DNA of 64,000 nucleotides from a bacterium (GCA_021822495.1 JAKAQO010000005.1:1-64000); one strand, 5' to 3'. Numbered from the stretch's first letter, positions 26,991 to 35,401 are shown. Made by a program: numbers and translations. The notes: a model not told the origin generated them from the sequence alone.

Positions 26991-28095
26991 GGAGTTCTTC
27001 AACCTTTTTTGATTTTTGCCCCAAGGCTTCAGCCACGGCTTCGCAGGTGATTTCTCCGCCATAGGCGTTAATGCCTTTTTTAAGCGCGGGATCCCGACGC
27101 GCGGCGTCTTCAAGCCCAAATTTCGCGATGGCGCGCGCGTATTTGAGAGTGACGTTGGTTAAGGCGTAGGTTGAAGTATTGGCGACCGCTCCCGGAATGT
27201 TGGGAACCGCGTAATGAAGAACGCCGTGCTTAATGATAACAGGATTATCATGGCTGGTTGTCTCCGCGGTCTCAACGCATCCGCCTTGATCAACCGCGAC
27301 GTCCACAATGACGGAACCGGGCCGCATTTTTTTAACCAAGGCTTCGGTGACGAGTTTTGGGGCCACGGCTCCGGCAATGAGAACCGCCCCAATCACTAAA
27401 TCGGCGTTGACGACGGCGTTATGGATATTTTCCTCATGACTCATCAAGGTCGTGACAGAATTTCCAAACACGTCATCCAGATAGGCCAGGCGTTGAGCGG
27501 AAATATCTAAAATGTTTACGCGCGCGCCCATTCCCACCGCGATTTTAGCCGCATTGATTCCAACGACTCCGCCTCCCACAATGCTGACGGTTCCGCGGTG
27601 AACCCCCGGCACTCCGCCCAAAAGAACCCCTCTTCCGCCGTAATGTTTTTCTAAAAACTGGGCTCCAATTTGAACGCTCATTTTTCCGGCGACTTCAGAC
27701 ATTGGAGTCAGAAGGGGAAGACTTCCGTCTTCAAGCTGAATTGTCTCATAAGCGACCGCCCGCAAATTCATTTTTTTGAGAAAGGCCACGAGTTCCGGAG
27801 CGGGAGCCAGATGGAGATAGGTGTAGAGAATCTGGTCTTTATGAAAATAAGAAAATTCCTCGGCCAAAGGCTCTTTAACCTTGATAATCATGTCGCTGTC
27901 CGAGAAAAGTTTCTTCTTGTCCACAATGACGGCCCCGGCCGCCTTATACTCTTCATCGGTAATGCCGGATCCAAGTCCCGCGCCTTTTTCAATTAAAACC
28001 TTGTTTTTATCAGCGACCAGCGCTCTGACGCCGCCTGGGACCAGCCCTACCCGATGTTCTCTGTTTTTAATTTCTTTAGGAACTCCAATAATCAT
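26980..28095 (-). CDS. ald: Alanine dehydrogenase
   Basis: 371 residues, usual length. The N-terminus MIIGVPKEIKNREHRVGLVPGGV, the substrate region YLHLAPAPEL and the NAD-binding VSIVGGGVVGINAAKIA identify it clearly. It interconverts alanine and pyruvate with NAD. It overlaps the upstream receiver-kinase gene by ATGA, so the two are translated from one message. Its 3' end overlaps the convergent TPR gene. Confidence 0.96.
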   Translation of the reverse strand: MIIGVPKEIKNREHRVGLVPGGVRALVADKNKVLIEKGAGLGSGITDEEYKAAGAVIVDKKKLFSDSDMIIKVKEPLAEEFSYFHKDQILYTYLHLAPAPELVAFLKKMNLRAVAYETIQLEDGSLPLLTPMSEVAGKMSVQIGAQFLEKHYGGRGVLLGGVPGVHRGTVSIVGGGVVGINAAKIAVGMGARVNILDISAQRLAYLDDVFGNSVTTLMSHEENIHNAVVNADLVIGAVLIAGAVAPKLVTEALVKKMRPGSVIVDVAVDQGGCVETAETTSHDNPVIIKHGVLHYAVPNIPGAVANTSTYALTNVTLKYARAIAKFGLEDAARRDPALKKGINAYGGEITCEAVAEALGQKSKKVEELLSV

Positions 28096-29189
28096 TTTGC
28101 CTCCAATTCAAACGCAAAACGGCTACCGCCTCCGGGGCGATCTTCCACAAAAATAGTTCCACCTAGGGTCGTAACAGCGAGACGGCAAAAAGCCAGACCA
28201 ATTCCAGTTCCCGAGGCTTCCGCCGCGGATTTTGTGTGTCCCACCGCGTATTTGTCAAAAATATGGTTTTTAAGATGAGGGGGGATTCCGGGGCCCCGGT
28301 CTGAAATGGAAAAACAAGTCTTATTGTTGACTTTAGAAGTCCTTATCTCAATGTCTTGCCCCTTGGGCGAAAATTTAATGGCGTTAGACGTTAAATTAAC
28401 CAGAATCCTGAAAAAGAGGTTGGTATCGGTGGTCAAGGTTTTAGCTTGAGGGTCAACCGTCGAAACAATTCGAACATTTTTTCTTTGGCAAGAAGGATTG
28501 AACAGAGACTTCAATTTTTCCATCATGGTTTCAACCGAAATGGAGGACAACTCAACCGGCAAAGCCCGCTGTTCTGATCTTCCGATATCCAAGATGTCAT
28601 TGACCATGAGAAGCATGAAATCGGCGGCTTCCCCAGCATTGGAAAGAAGATTTTTATAGGCCTCTTCGCTAATGAGCCCGCGACTTTTAATGACATCCAA
28701 GGTTCCCTTAATTGAAGTCAAGGGAGCTTTGAGATCATGAACGATCATGTCGGAAAGGTCTTGCTGAACTCGGTGAAGAATTTCAAGATCGTAATTGCGC
28801 CGCGCAAGTTCGTCTTGGGATTCTTTTATTTTTAAGTGGACCTTGACGCGAGCCAAAAGTTCTTCAATAGCGAATGGCTTTTGAATATAGTCTTGGGCTC
28901 CGACTTCAAAGGCGGCGAGTCTTGTTTGTAAATCGCCCTTTGCGGTCAGGAAAATAACGGGGACAAACGGGCCGACTCCAGTTCTCGTCATTCGGCAAAC
29001 ATCAATGCCGTTTCCATCAGGAAGCCCGATGTCGACAATGATTAAATCCGGTCGCTTATCGTTAAAGAGTTTCAGCCCCTGGGCTGCGGTTTCACATGCT
29101 GTGACCGCAAAACCATGGGATTGAAGAACTGTCGCCGCGAAAGAACGGATATTGGCGTCGTCTTCGATTAGCAAAATATCATAAGCCAT
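28092..29189 (-). CDS. Receiver-histidine kinase hybrid
   Basis: 365 residues. The receiver domain comes first (about 1-120; phospho-acceptor D53 in LIIVDIGLPDGNG, Lys in FLTAKGD), then a short coil, HisKA with H151 in MIVHDLKAPLTS, and HATPase with N-box LVNLTSNAIKFSP and G-boxes SDRGPGIPP and GTGIGLAF. There is no membrane segment, so it is a cytosolic relay protein of the receiver-first type. Its partners are not evident nearby. It overlaps ald by ATGA, an uncommon pairing. Confidence 0.92.
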   Translation of the reverse strand: MAYDILLIEDDANIRSFAATVLQSHGFAVTACETAAQGLKLFNDKRPDLIIVDIGLPDGNGIDVCRMTRTGVGPFVPVIFLTAKGDLQTRLAAFEVGAQDYIQKPFAIEELLARVKVHLKIKESQDELARRNYDLEILHRVQQDLSDMIVHDLKAPLTSIKGTLDVIKSRGLISEEAYKNLLSNAGEAADFMLLMVNDILDIGRSEQRALPVELSSISVETMMEKLKSLFNPSCQRKNVRIVSTVDPQAKTLTTDTNLFFRILVNLTSNAIKFSPKGQDIEIRTSKVNNKTCFSISDRGPGIPPHLKNHIFDKYAVGHTKSAAEASGTGIGLAFCRLAVTTLGGTIFVEDRPGGGSRFAFELEAK

Positions 29190-29239
29190 AGCTCATTTTT
29201 AGTCTAACATATTCGGAAGACATCAAATCGTTAGTGGAT

Positions 29240-29707
29240 TCACCAGCTGGAAAATCTTAAGGCCGCGGCGCAGAAAACGATGCCCGCTAAAACAAATAGG
29301 TTGATCGTCCCCCATAGTTTCATTTTCGCGGCTAAGGCGCGTAATTGCGCGGGATCTTTTGAATTCATCATCTGGGGCCCCCAAACATAGGTGTGGAGAA
29401 GGCTTAAAACGACCATGAGAGAAACTAAAATCATTTTTACGGCAAAAATTTGGCCCCAAGGTCCCCAAAAAATTTCGGGAGTTTCGCGGATTTCCCAGAG
29501 CTTATAAAGCCCGGTCAAAAGAAGCGTTGTCCAGCACCCCCACATGACGATTTTAAACCTCGCTCCGATTTCCCGGTAAATTTCAAAGCGCGCGGAATCT
29601 TTCAGGAATTTTCGGAGTATCGGCTGAACCGCCAAGGACATGGCGAATGTCCCGCCGACCCACAAAATCGCGGCCATGAGATGAAGCCAATGAATAAAGG
29701 TATCCAT
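29240..29707 (-). CDS. CopD-like four-helix membrane protein
   Basis: 155 residues with four hydrophobic spans. HWLHLMAAILWVGGTFAMSLAVQPIL at the N-terminus carries the His and WVGG pattern of the CopD/DUF2269-type family, whose members are linked with copper or heme handling in membranes. Later spans include CWTTLLLTGLYKLWEI and LVSLMVVLSLLHTYVWGP. It lies 14 bases after the third radical-SAM gene on the same strand, so it probably completes the cytochrome operon. Substrate is not shown by the sequence. Confidence 0.75.
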   Translation of the reverse strand: MDTFIHWLHLMAAILWVGGTFAMSLAVQPILRKFLKDSARFEIYREIGARFKIVMWGCWTTLLLTGLYKLWEIRETPEIFWGPWGQIFAVKMILVSLMVVLSLLHTYVWGPQMMNSKDPAQLRALAAKMKLWGTINLFVLAGIVFCAAALRFSSW

Positions 29708-29721
29708 AATAATTAGAAACT

Positions 29722-30621
29722 CTAATTTCTGACCGGAACAAATTCATCCCAGCCGAAAAGTTCCGGATATTCTTTCCAAGGCCCTTCGCAGACAAAATCA
29801 TAACGGCAGTTGCGGCATTTTTGAGCCTTGGTCTTGCCCTCATCATGACGGTAGGCCGTGTAATCGGCGATAACCGCTTCGGCGTCATAGACGGCGGTAT
29901 GGGGGATGATTTGTTCGGCCACGTATTTTTCATAGCCCTTCATTAAACAATAGGGAATCGCTTCCGTCATGCAGGAAACTCCAGCTTTAATTCCGACATC
30001 AAGGCCTTGAAAAACAGAGGGCATAACCAGGGATTTTTTCGGCACGATTTTGTTTTTATTTTTATCGGCTTCCCCTAAGATATGGACAAACGCAAACTGA
30101 TATTGATTGACGCCAAGGGAAACAAGAAGTTTGGCAAGCTCCGGCAAGTCTTGGTAATTGCGCTCGGTAATGACCGTATTGCTTAAAATCCTCTGACCCA
30201 ATTTTCTCAAGTTCCTAATTCCAGCCACAACCTGAACAAAAGCTCCAGGAACGCGGGTCAGTTCATCGTGAATTTCGGGCTTAGAACCGTGAAGAGCGGG
30301 AGAAAACTCATTGGCGCCGGCATCAATTAATTCCCGACAGAAATCCTCATAGAAAAACCGCCGGCCGTTTGACTGAATCTGGATGGTTTCATATCCGAGT
30401 TTGCGCGCCAAACGAATTGTCTCCAAAAGACTTTTGTGAACCGTCGGCTCTCCGCCGGTCAAAACCAAGCTCGTTGCGCCGTTTAAACGGCCTTCCTCAA
30501 GGCTTTTGATGATTTGTTCGGAGGTTTTAGGTCCAAATTTCTTCCGCTTGTCTCCCTGGACGCAAAAATGACAACGGTTATTGCAGGCAAAACCGAGTTT
30601 GATATCCACTCTCTCAGGCAT
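29722..30621 (-). CDS. Radical SAM protein (third of three)
   Basis: 299 residues. The 4Fe-4S motif is C13-NNR-C17-HF-C20, followed by LVLTGGEPTVHKSLL (the GGE SAM-binding block). The C-terminal part has a CRNCRYDFVCEGPW cysteine cluster that could bind a second cluster. Subfamily not recognised. It starts 3 bases after the preceding radical-SAM gene with no obvious ribosome site, suggesting coupled translation. Substrate unknown; by context it may act on a cytochrome, heme or peptide product of the same operon. Confidence 0.85.
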   Translation of the reverse strand: MPERVDIKLGFACNNRCHFCVQGDKRKKFGPKTSEQIIKSLEEGRLNGATSLVLTGGEPTVHKSLLETIRLARKLGYETIQIQSNGRRFFYEDFCRELIDAGANEFSPALHGSKPEIHDELTRVPGAFVQVVAGIRNLRKLGQRILSNTVITERNYQDLPELAKLLVSLGVNQYQFAFVHILGEADKNKNKIVPKKSLVMPSVFQGLDVGIKAGVSCMTEAIPYCLMKGYEKYVAEQIIPHTAVYDAEAVIADYTAYRHDEGKTKAQKCRNCRYDFVCEGPWKEYPELFGWDEFVPVRN

Positions 30622-30624
30622 GAA

Positions 30625-31584
30625 TTAATGGGGGACTGTACCTAACTTTTGGTTTTTAAGCGCGTTTTCGGCAATCCAGTCCTGGGTTCGGCAGGAACAA
30701 TAATAAACCGACATCTTAAACTGATGAATCAAAGCGTATAAAAGGTGTCCGTAAACGGTCTCTTCGCTTTTAGCGACCGGAGACCAAGTCAGTCTAAAGT
30801 CGGGGGATCCGCTTGAAGAGGCATGGTAACCACGCTTTTTTAAAGAATCAATATTGGCAGCGCTTGCGAAAAGTTCATGAAGAATCAACTGCTTGACTCC
30901 CAATTCATCGAGGTAAGACATAATATCGCGCACGACTTTTTTATCCTCTGGAATTGCCGGCATTTCAATCTCGACGTCGTTAAAGACTTCCCGCGCAAGT
31001 CTCACGGGCTCGGCGTCATATTCTCGAGCGGCCAAGTCAATTCTAAGCCCCGAAACCCCGGCGGCCTTAAGTTCCTTTAGGATGTTAAGGGTTAACCGTT
31101 CGCCGTTGGTGTAGAGATCAATCCAAAGGTCGGAGCCCAGATTTTTCTTTAAAGCCTTAATGATCTCAAAAACGCGCTGGGGGAAAAGAAGAGGTTCGCC
31201 GCCTCCGATTCCGACGCTTTTAACGCCCATTTCTTTAAGGCCCAAAATTGCCTCATCCAGAGAAGAAACCTCCCGGCCATGAACGCTCAGAACATCCTTG
31301 CGGGGCTTGGGATTAAAGCAAAAAAAACAATCGCGGTTGCAAAGGGTCGTAACGCTTAAATGACTGGCCTCTCCAGACAAACAAGGCTTGCATCCATCAG
31401 ATAATTGACGGGTAAACAGAGTTCCCCGTTCCGGCCAGCCTTTAATTCCATGAGCCTTAAGAAGGCGCAACAATTTGGCTTTTCGACGATTGGCCATTTC
31501 CGCATGGGGTTCGGGCGGCAGAGATTCCTTGCGGGCAAGCCCCAGGGCATAACGCTCGAAAGTTTCAGATAATGGCTGGGTCAT
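30625..31584 (-). CDS. Radical SAM protein (second of three)
   Basis: 319 residues from ATG 31584. The cluster motif is C82-NRD-C86-FF-C89; an upstream pair C65-KP-C68 and a late YYCSCRTQDW may be further metal ligands. VGIGGGEPLLFP is the SAM-binding block and LYTNGERL follows. Subfamily not recognised; substrate unknown. The start is set by AAGGAAA about 5 bases upstream and by its 20-base overlap with the preceding gene; a frame continuing up to 31614 has no such site. The last ten codons (NQKLGTVPH) fall in a degenerate palindromic repeat, so the natural C-terminus may have been different. Confidence 0.85.
   Translation of the reverse strand: MTQPLSETFERYALGLARKESLPPEPHAEMANRRKAKLLRLLKAHGIKGWPERGTLFTRQLSDGCKPCLSGEASHLSVTTLCNRDCFFCFNPKPRKDVLSVHGREVSSLDEAILGLKEMGVKSVGIGGGEPLLFPQRVFEIIKALKKNLGSDLWIDLYTNGERLTLNILKELKAAGVSGLRIDLAAREYDAEPVRLAREVFNDVEIEMPAIPEDKKVVRDIMSYLDELGVKQLILHELFASAANIDSLKKRGYHASSSGSPDFRLTWSPVAKSEETVYGHLLYALIHQFKMSVYYCSCRTQDWIAENALKNQKLGTVPH
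30630..30650. repeat. Degenerate copy of a GGGGACTGTCCCC palindrome
   Basis: GGGGGACTGTACCTAACTTTT resembles the perfect palindromes at 44143-44155 and 52701-52713 and the shorter one at 51141-51151. Here it is read as the last codons and stop region of the second radical-SAM gene. Confidence 0.5.
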
Positions 31585-32638
31585 GGTTTCCTTTCGTATG
31601 GAATTGGGAGCCAACCATTCCCTCGCTTAGGCTTTGGTCATAGACGCAAGCCGGCTCTTCGGCTAAGACGTTATTGTAGGCGAAATAAGCCCGGGCGCGG
31701 CACCCTCCGCAAACATTTTTAAAATTACAGACCCCGCAACGGCCTTCAAGAAGATCAGGGTTGCGAAGCTGACCAAAGAGCTTCGATTCGGTCCAGATTG
31801 TTTTAAGCGGAGTCTCCTTGATGTTTCCGGACGAAAGAGGGAGATACCCGCAGGGAAAAACGTCTCCTTTATGGGAAACAAAACACATATGAATCCCGGC
31901 CAGACAACCTTTTCGGTCTTTGGCCGAATCATCTTCGATGCGGTAATAGTGGGGGGCGCAAATGGCTTTAATGGGGAGTTGTCCTGGTTTATCTTTTTGC
32001 GCAACCCAATGAAGCCAATCCTCAACTTCCTTGGAACTCAACATGTCGGAATCCGCAATTTCAACTCCGCAACCGACTGGAACCAAAAGAAAAAGATACA
32101 GCGCAAAAGCCTCTAATTCCTTCGCGAGATGATAAATGGATTCCACCTCGGAAACATTCTTTTTGGTAACCGTAAAGTTGATTTGGACCTTGATTCCCGC
32201 GTTTTTAAGCGCCAGAAACCCTTTTAAAGCTTTGGCGAAATTTCCGGATCCGCGAAACGCGTCATGGGTTTCCGCCAAAGCCCCATCAAGCGAAATCGAG
32301 GCGTAATAAACTCCACAATCCGCCAAGCGTTCCGCGATTTTGTCAGTGACCAACGTTCCATTGGTCGCAAGACCCGAGGGAAGCCCCTTTTCTTTCGCAT
32401 AAGCGATGAGTTCAAAAATGTCTTTTCGAAAGAGCGGTTCTCCGCCGGAAAAGATAAGGACGGGCCGCCCCAGGCCTGCGAGTTGATCAATAAAGGACTT
32501 CGCCTCTTGGGTCGTCAGTTCATCGGGAGAACCCTTCGTGAGAACGTCGGTGCGGCGGCAGTGAATGCAGCGGAGATTGCATCCAGCCGTCGCTTCCCAA
32601 TAAACCCGCCTCAAAGAGGTTTTTAGAGGCGGGTTCAT
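31565..32638 (-). CDS. Radical SAM/SPASM protein of the NirJ/AhbC/AhbD heme family (first of three)
   Basis: 357 residues. C20-NLR-C24-IH-C27 is the SAM cluster, LIFSGGEPLFRKD the GGE block and YYASISLDG a conserved strand. IKAICAPHYYRI, the late CGVCNFKNVCGGCRARAY cysteine set and EEPACVY match what I know of NirJ, AhbC and AhbD, which trim propionates in heme d1 and siroheme-dependent heme synthesis. No other ahb or nir genes are nearby, so the true substrate is uncertain. The start ATG overlaps the stop of a 37-codon ORF. After EEPACVY, where relatives usually end soon, 25 extra residues are read through the remnant. Confidence 0.85.
   Translation of the reverse strand: MNPPLKTSLRRVYWEATAGCNLRCIHCRRTDVLTKGSPDELTTQEAKSFIDQLAGLGRPVLIFSGGEPLFRKDIFELIAYAKEKGLPSGLATNGTLVTDKIAERLADCGVYYASISLDGALAETHDAFRGSGNFAKALKGFLALKNAGIKVQINFTVTKKNVSEVESIYHLAKELEAFALYLFLLVPVGCGVEIADSDMLSSKEVEDWLHWVAQKDKPGQLPIKAICAPHYYRIEDDSAKDRKGCLAGIHMCFVSHKGDVFPCGYLPLSSGNIKETPLKTIWTESKLFGQLRNPDLLEGRCGVCNFKNVCGGCRARAYFAYNNVLAEEPACVYDQSLSEGMVGSQFHTKGNHDPAII
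31582..31638 (-). pseudogene. Remnant resembling the 37-codon ORF at the junction of two radical-SAM genes
   Basis: In a frame not used by either gene the sequence reads KPKRG-NGWLPIPYERKP-stop, with the stop overlapping the next ATG (ATGA). The intact ORF at 32635-32748 ends NGWLQISYGKKP-stop with the same ATGA and begins MTEPKRG. Relative to it, this copy has a one-base shift after ATGACC and lacks the middle. The same bases are now read as the C-terminal 25 residues of the first radical-SAM protein. Confidence 0.55.
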
Positions 32639-32748
32639 GGTTTCTTTCCGTACGAAATCTGGAGCCAACCATTTCTGACCGAATATAAATGAGGGAATGC
32701 CGCTTCCAAATTCTGTTTAAGAGAGCGGCCTCGCTTAGGCTCGGTCAT
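32635..32748 (-). CDS. Small 37-residue ORF, candidate peptide substrate or leader peptide
   Basis: The product begins MTEPKRGRSLKQNLEAAF and ends NGWLQISYGKKP. GGAG lies 7 bases before its ATG and its stop overlaps the next start (ATGA), so it is set up to be translated and coupled to the first radical-SAM gene. It lies 20 bases after the cytochrome gene. Small ORFs next to SPASM radical-SAM genes are often precursors of ribosomally made modified peptides; that role is inference. Against it, its first half coincides with a hairpin plus CTCGCTTAGGCTCGGTC sequence that recurs near 52460, so it may be a dispersed repeat that happens to be open. Confidence 0.5.
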   Translation of the reverse strand: MTEPKRGRSLKQNLEAAFPHLYSVRNGWLQISYGKKP

Positions 32749-32768
32749 GGAAAATCTCCAAGTATCAA

Positions 32769-33374
32769 TTAAGAATGCTGGGCTGAGGCGGAAGCCGGAG
32801 TTGAAGAAGCGCCTTTAGAAGCGGTTTTCTTCGCGGAAGACGAAGCGCCAAAAATACGCGCATAGTCTTTCGGATAATTTTGCTTAAAGCTCTTTAAAAG
32901 CTTCTCGCGATTGGCTTCCCAAGCCTCGGTATTTTTCCCGGTTTTGCGAACCTTTGAATCGTAGACCAAGAATTCAAAAATTCTTTTGCCTTCGGAAGGC
33001 CGAATATTGGCCCCGGGTTTGGACATCATTTTGTGAACGTATCGGCTCCAGATTTTTTGGCCGATCTGCCAGACCTTGGGATTTTTGAAGATTTCCGGGT
33101 CAGTTTTTTTCTCCGCCGCCTGTTCCGCGGCCGTCAACTCCAAGAATTGGGAGTTAATCGGGCGGGCAATGGTGTGGCAGGCCGAACACTTATTGAGAAA
33201 TAAGTGATAATACATCTTCATTTTGGGCGGATACTGGGAGACGTCAATGGAGGTTGGCCCAAAGTCATTGGGAAACACCCCTCCAGACTTGTCCGCCGAA
33301 TACCCCATTGAGAAAAGAGCGGCGTTTATGGCGACGGCTCCGAAGACGACTGCGATTATTTTTTTTAGCTTCAT
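32769..33374 (-). CDS. Periplasmic monoheme cytochrome c
   Basis: 201 residues. Signal peptide (MKLKKIIAVVFGAVAINAALF, cleavage near GYSA). One heme site C63-SA-C66-H67; a possible axial Met lies in HKMMSKPGANI. The C-terminal 30 residues are Ala/Ser/Lys-rich low complexity. AGAGGAAA precedes the ATG. It follows the cytochrome-porin gene by 30 bases on the same strand, as expected for a periplasmic electron carrier paired with an outer-membrane cytochrome. Redox partner and potential are unknown. Confidence 0.88.
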   Translation of the reverse strand: MKLKKIIAVVFGAVAINAALFSMGYSADKSGGVFPNDFGPTSIDVSQYPPKMKMYYHLFLNKCSACHTIARPINSQFLELTAAEQAAEKKTDPEIFKNPKVWQIGQKIWSRYVHKMMSKPGANIRPSEGKRIFEFLVYDSKVRKTGKNTEAWEANREKLLKSFKQNYPKDYARIFGASSSAKKTASKGASSTPASASAQHS

Positions 33375-33404
33375 GTTAGTTTCCTCTCTTGTTTATTTGT
33401 TCCA

Positions 33405-34844
33405 TCAAAATCCGACTTCAAACTGAAGGCTCAAGCGATTCCCCATTGGAAGTAGCGCCGCGACATTTGAATTAATTCCACCATAGTTGGCCGTTCCACC
33501 TCCGCCAAAACGATTGGTGTCAACCGTATATTCAAGGAATCCCTTGAAATTCGGCGCGAAATAGTGAGCAATCTGAGCCGTCACGTAATTAAAACGCTCT
33601 GTTCCATTCCACAAAGTCATCCAGTTTTCTCTTAAGAGGGGAACTAAGAACGCATAATCATGATAATCCCGCTTATAGGTGTAGAAGATTTCGGCATAAG
33701 CGGCCTGGTCTGTTTCCGCGGCGCCTAAAGTCATGTCAGAGTCATGAGCATAGGCATAAACCGCTCGGGCGTAGAAGTCATCATGCTCCCACAAAGCGTC
33801 AAACCCTCCGCGAACGTTTTGGACATAATGATTGGCAATAGGGGTTGTTCCACCACCCGGCAAATCTCCCGTAGATCCAGGCGCTCCTGCATCAGTAACT
33901 CCGCCGGATTGACCCCATTGACCGAAAGTTCCAACCATCAAACCATCTCCCGTATCATAAGCAAAACGCGCATAGCCGTTTCCCGCGCCGCCTTGACCGG
34001 TATTGTTGGATGAGGGATCCTTGGAATATCCAAGAGCATAATAGACAAAAGAGGCGCTCTCACTGGAAATGTGAACTTGTCCATAAATCTCACCGGTCTG
34101 GGTTTGGGTGTTGAGTGGAAAACCGGAAAGATAGGCTTGCCCTTCCATCAAAAAATCCGTCGAACGATTCGCGATGGTGGGGCTTTCAGCCGAGGTAATG
34201 GTCTGATACGGATCATCGACAAAGAAGCCGCGGCGCATCATCACGACGTTGTAGAGAAGAGAGGGATGGTAGCCAAATCTCAAATCCCCCATGCTCGGAT
34301 TAAAACCCGCTGCCTGATTGGCGTCCATTTCTCCAAAATAAGAAACGTGCTTGGCCGCATCGCCGCCAGCGATGAACATATCAATGTCATTGATGGGTTG
34401 AAATTCCGGACCGTTGAGAGGCCCCGTGCCGCCCATTTGAGAACCGGTCGTCGCGGTTCCATGTCCGGTGTCCAAGGGTCTCGAACGAACAATGACGGCC
34501 CAGGGCATGGTGGCTTCCGTCCAGAGTTCCTGGTTTTGGCTTTGAAGAACGCCATCGGTTGAACCGCGGGTTCTCACGTAACCGTTCATTTTAAACTGCC
34601 GCCCATAAGCGTTCAATGTTGGGTAATCGGCATGACATTGGGAGCAACTCATGTGGTATTTGCGCGCAAAAGCCGGAAGACCCAAGGCCTGACTAATCCC
34701 GTCAGGTCTTACTGGGCACAAATGCCTCAGACTATGAAAGTAGGGTGGCAAAAGCCATACAAGACTCAACACTAAAGCGGAAAGTAAAAGCCGCTTAAAC
34801 GCCCTCTTCACCGTTTTCGTTTTTCCATCACTCCCATCCGTCAT
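33405..34844 (-). CDS. Cyc2-like outer-membrane cytochrome-porin fusion
   Basis: 479 residues. An N-terminal hydrophobic segment (RLLLSALVLSLVWLLPP) for export, then FARKYHMSCSQCH with heme site C67-SQ-C70-H71, directly followed by ADYPTLNAYGRQFKMNGY. A heme motif, then a P-x-LN-x-GR-x-FK-x-GY phrase, then a beta-barrel is the layout known for Cyc2 iron oxidases and their relatives. The remainder alternates aromatic and polar residues and ends LSLQFEVGF, an outer-membrane barrel C-terminus. It could instead belong to a related cytochrome-porin family with another substrate. The start at 34844 has GGAG 9 bases upstream; ATG 34853 overlaps the previous stop and is the alternative. Confidence 0.75.
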   Translation of the reverse strand: MTDGSDGKTKTVKRAFKRLLLSALVLSLVWLLPPYFHSLRHLCPVRPDGISQALGLPAFARKYHMSCSQCHADYPTLNAYGRQFKMNGYVRTRGSTDGVLQSQNQELWTEATMPWAVIVRSRPLDTGHGTATTGSQMGGTGPLNGPEFQPINDIDMFIAGGDAAKHVSYFGEMDANQAAGFNPSMGDLRFGYHPSLLYNVVMMRRGFFVDDPYQTITSAESPTIANRSTDFLMEGQAYLSGFPLNTQTQTGEIYGQVHISSESASFVYYALGYSKDPSSNNTGQGGAGNGYARFAYDTGDGLMVGTFGQWGQSGGVTDAGAPGSTGDLPGGGTTPIANHYVQNVRGGFDALWEHDDFYARAVYAYAHDSDMTLGAAETDQAAYAEIFYTYKRDYHDYAFLVPLLRENWMTLWNGTERFNYVTAQIAHYFAPNFKGFLEYTVDTNRFGGGGTANYGGINSNVAALLPMGNRLSLQFEVGF

Positions 34845-34849
34845 TGATT

Positions 34850-35401
34850 TCATCTCCTTTTGTTTTTAGCGGCCCTGGATCTTCCCAAGTTTCTCCCCGC
34901 TTTAAATTCTAGCGTTTTATCCAGCACCTTGATAAGGTCAAAGGCGGTAATCACGCCAACGACTCCGTTATTTTCTGTCACAAAAACGCGGTGAATGCGT
35001 TTTTTGAGCATTTCTTTGACGACCTCGCGAAGAGGGGTTTCCTTTTTTACGGAAAAAAGTTTAGGGGTCATCCATTCCGTCACCCTGTCTTCTTCGCTTT
35101 CCGCATGAAAGCCAATGCCTTGAGCGATAGTCTCAAGAGCCCCAAGGGTTCTCAAGGCTCCGCGGTCTTCCCCGCCAGAGGAACAGGCGACATGATCGCG
35201 CTCATAATGAGTGATGTCGGTTTTAGTCAAAACCCCAACGGGAGAAGCGCCTCCGTTTAAAACCGGAGCCCCGCTGATGTTTTTATCCAAGAAGACGGAA
35301 GCGGCACGCTGCATGGTGTCTTTTGAAGAAATGGTCACAACAGGGGAAACCATCACGTCCTCGGCATGGAGTTCAAAATTGGCTTTTTGGGTTTTTCTCA
35401 T
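34850..35401 (-). CDS. CBS-domain pair protein
   Basis: 183 residues with two CBS motifs: DVMVSPVVTISSKDTMQRAASVFLDKNISGAPVL at the N-terminal side (read in pieces) and WMTPKLFSVKKETPLREVVKEMLKKRIHRVFV at the other, each ending in a G-V-[IL]-T strand. CBS pairs bind adenine nucleotides or SAM and act as sensors. No enzyme domain is attached. It overlaps both neighbours by ATGA, so it is locked into the cytochrome operon, perhaps as an energy-state sensor (inference). Confidence 0.9.
   Translation of the reverse strand: MRKTQKANFELHAEDVMVSPVVTISSKDTMQRAASVFLDKNISGAPVLNGGASPVGVLTKTDITHYERDHVACSSGGEDRGALRTLGALETIAQGIGFHAESEEDRVTEWMTPKLFSVKKETPLREVVKEMLKKRIHRVFVTENNGVVGVITAFDLIKVLDKTLEFKAGRNLGRSRAAKNKRR

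Noticed and set aside
29711-29727. AATTAGA-AAC-TCTAATT palindrome over a radical-SAM stop codon as a terminator
   Set aside because: Short A/T-rich stem with no T-tract; the CopD-like gene follows at once, so termination there is unlikely.
33743-34562. Antisense frames within the cytochrome-porin gene
   Set aside because: Shadow frames of a gene with signal peptide, heme site and barrel end on the other strand.
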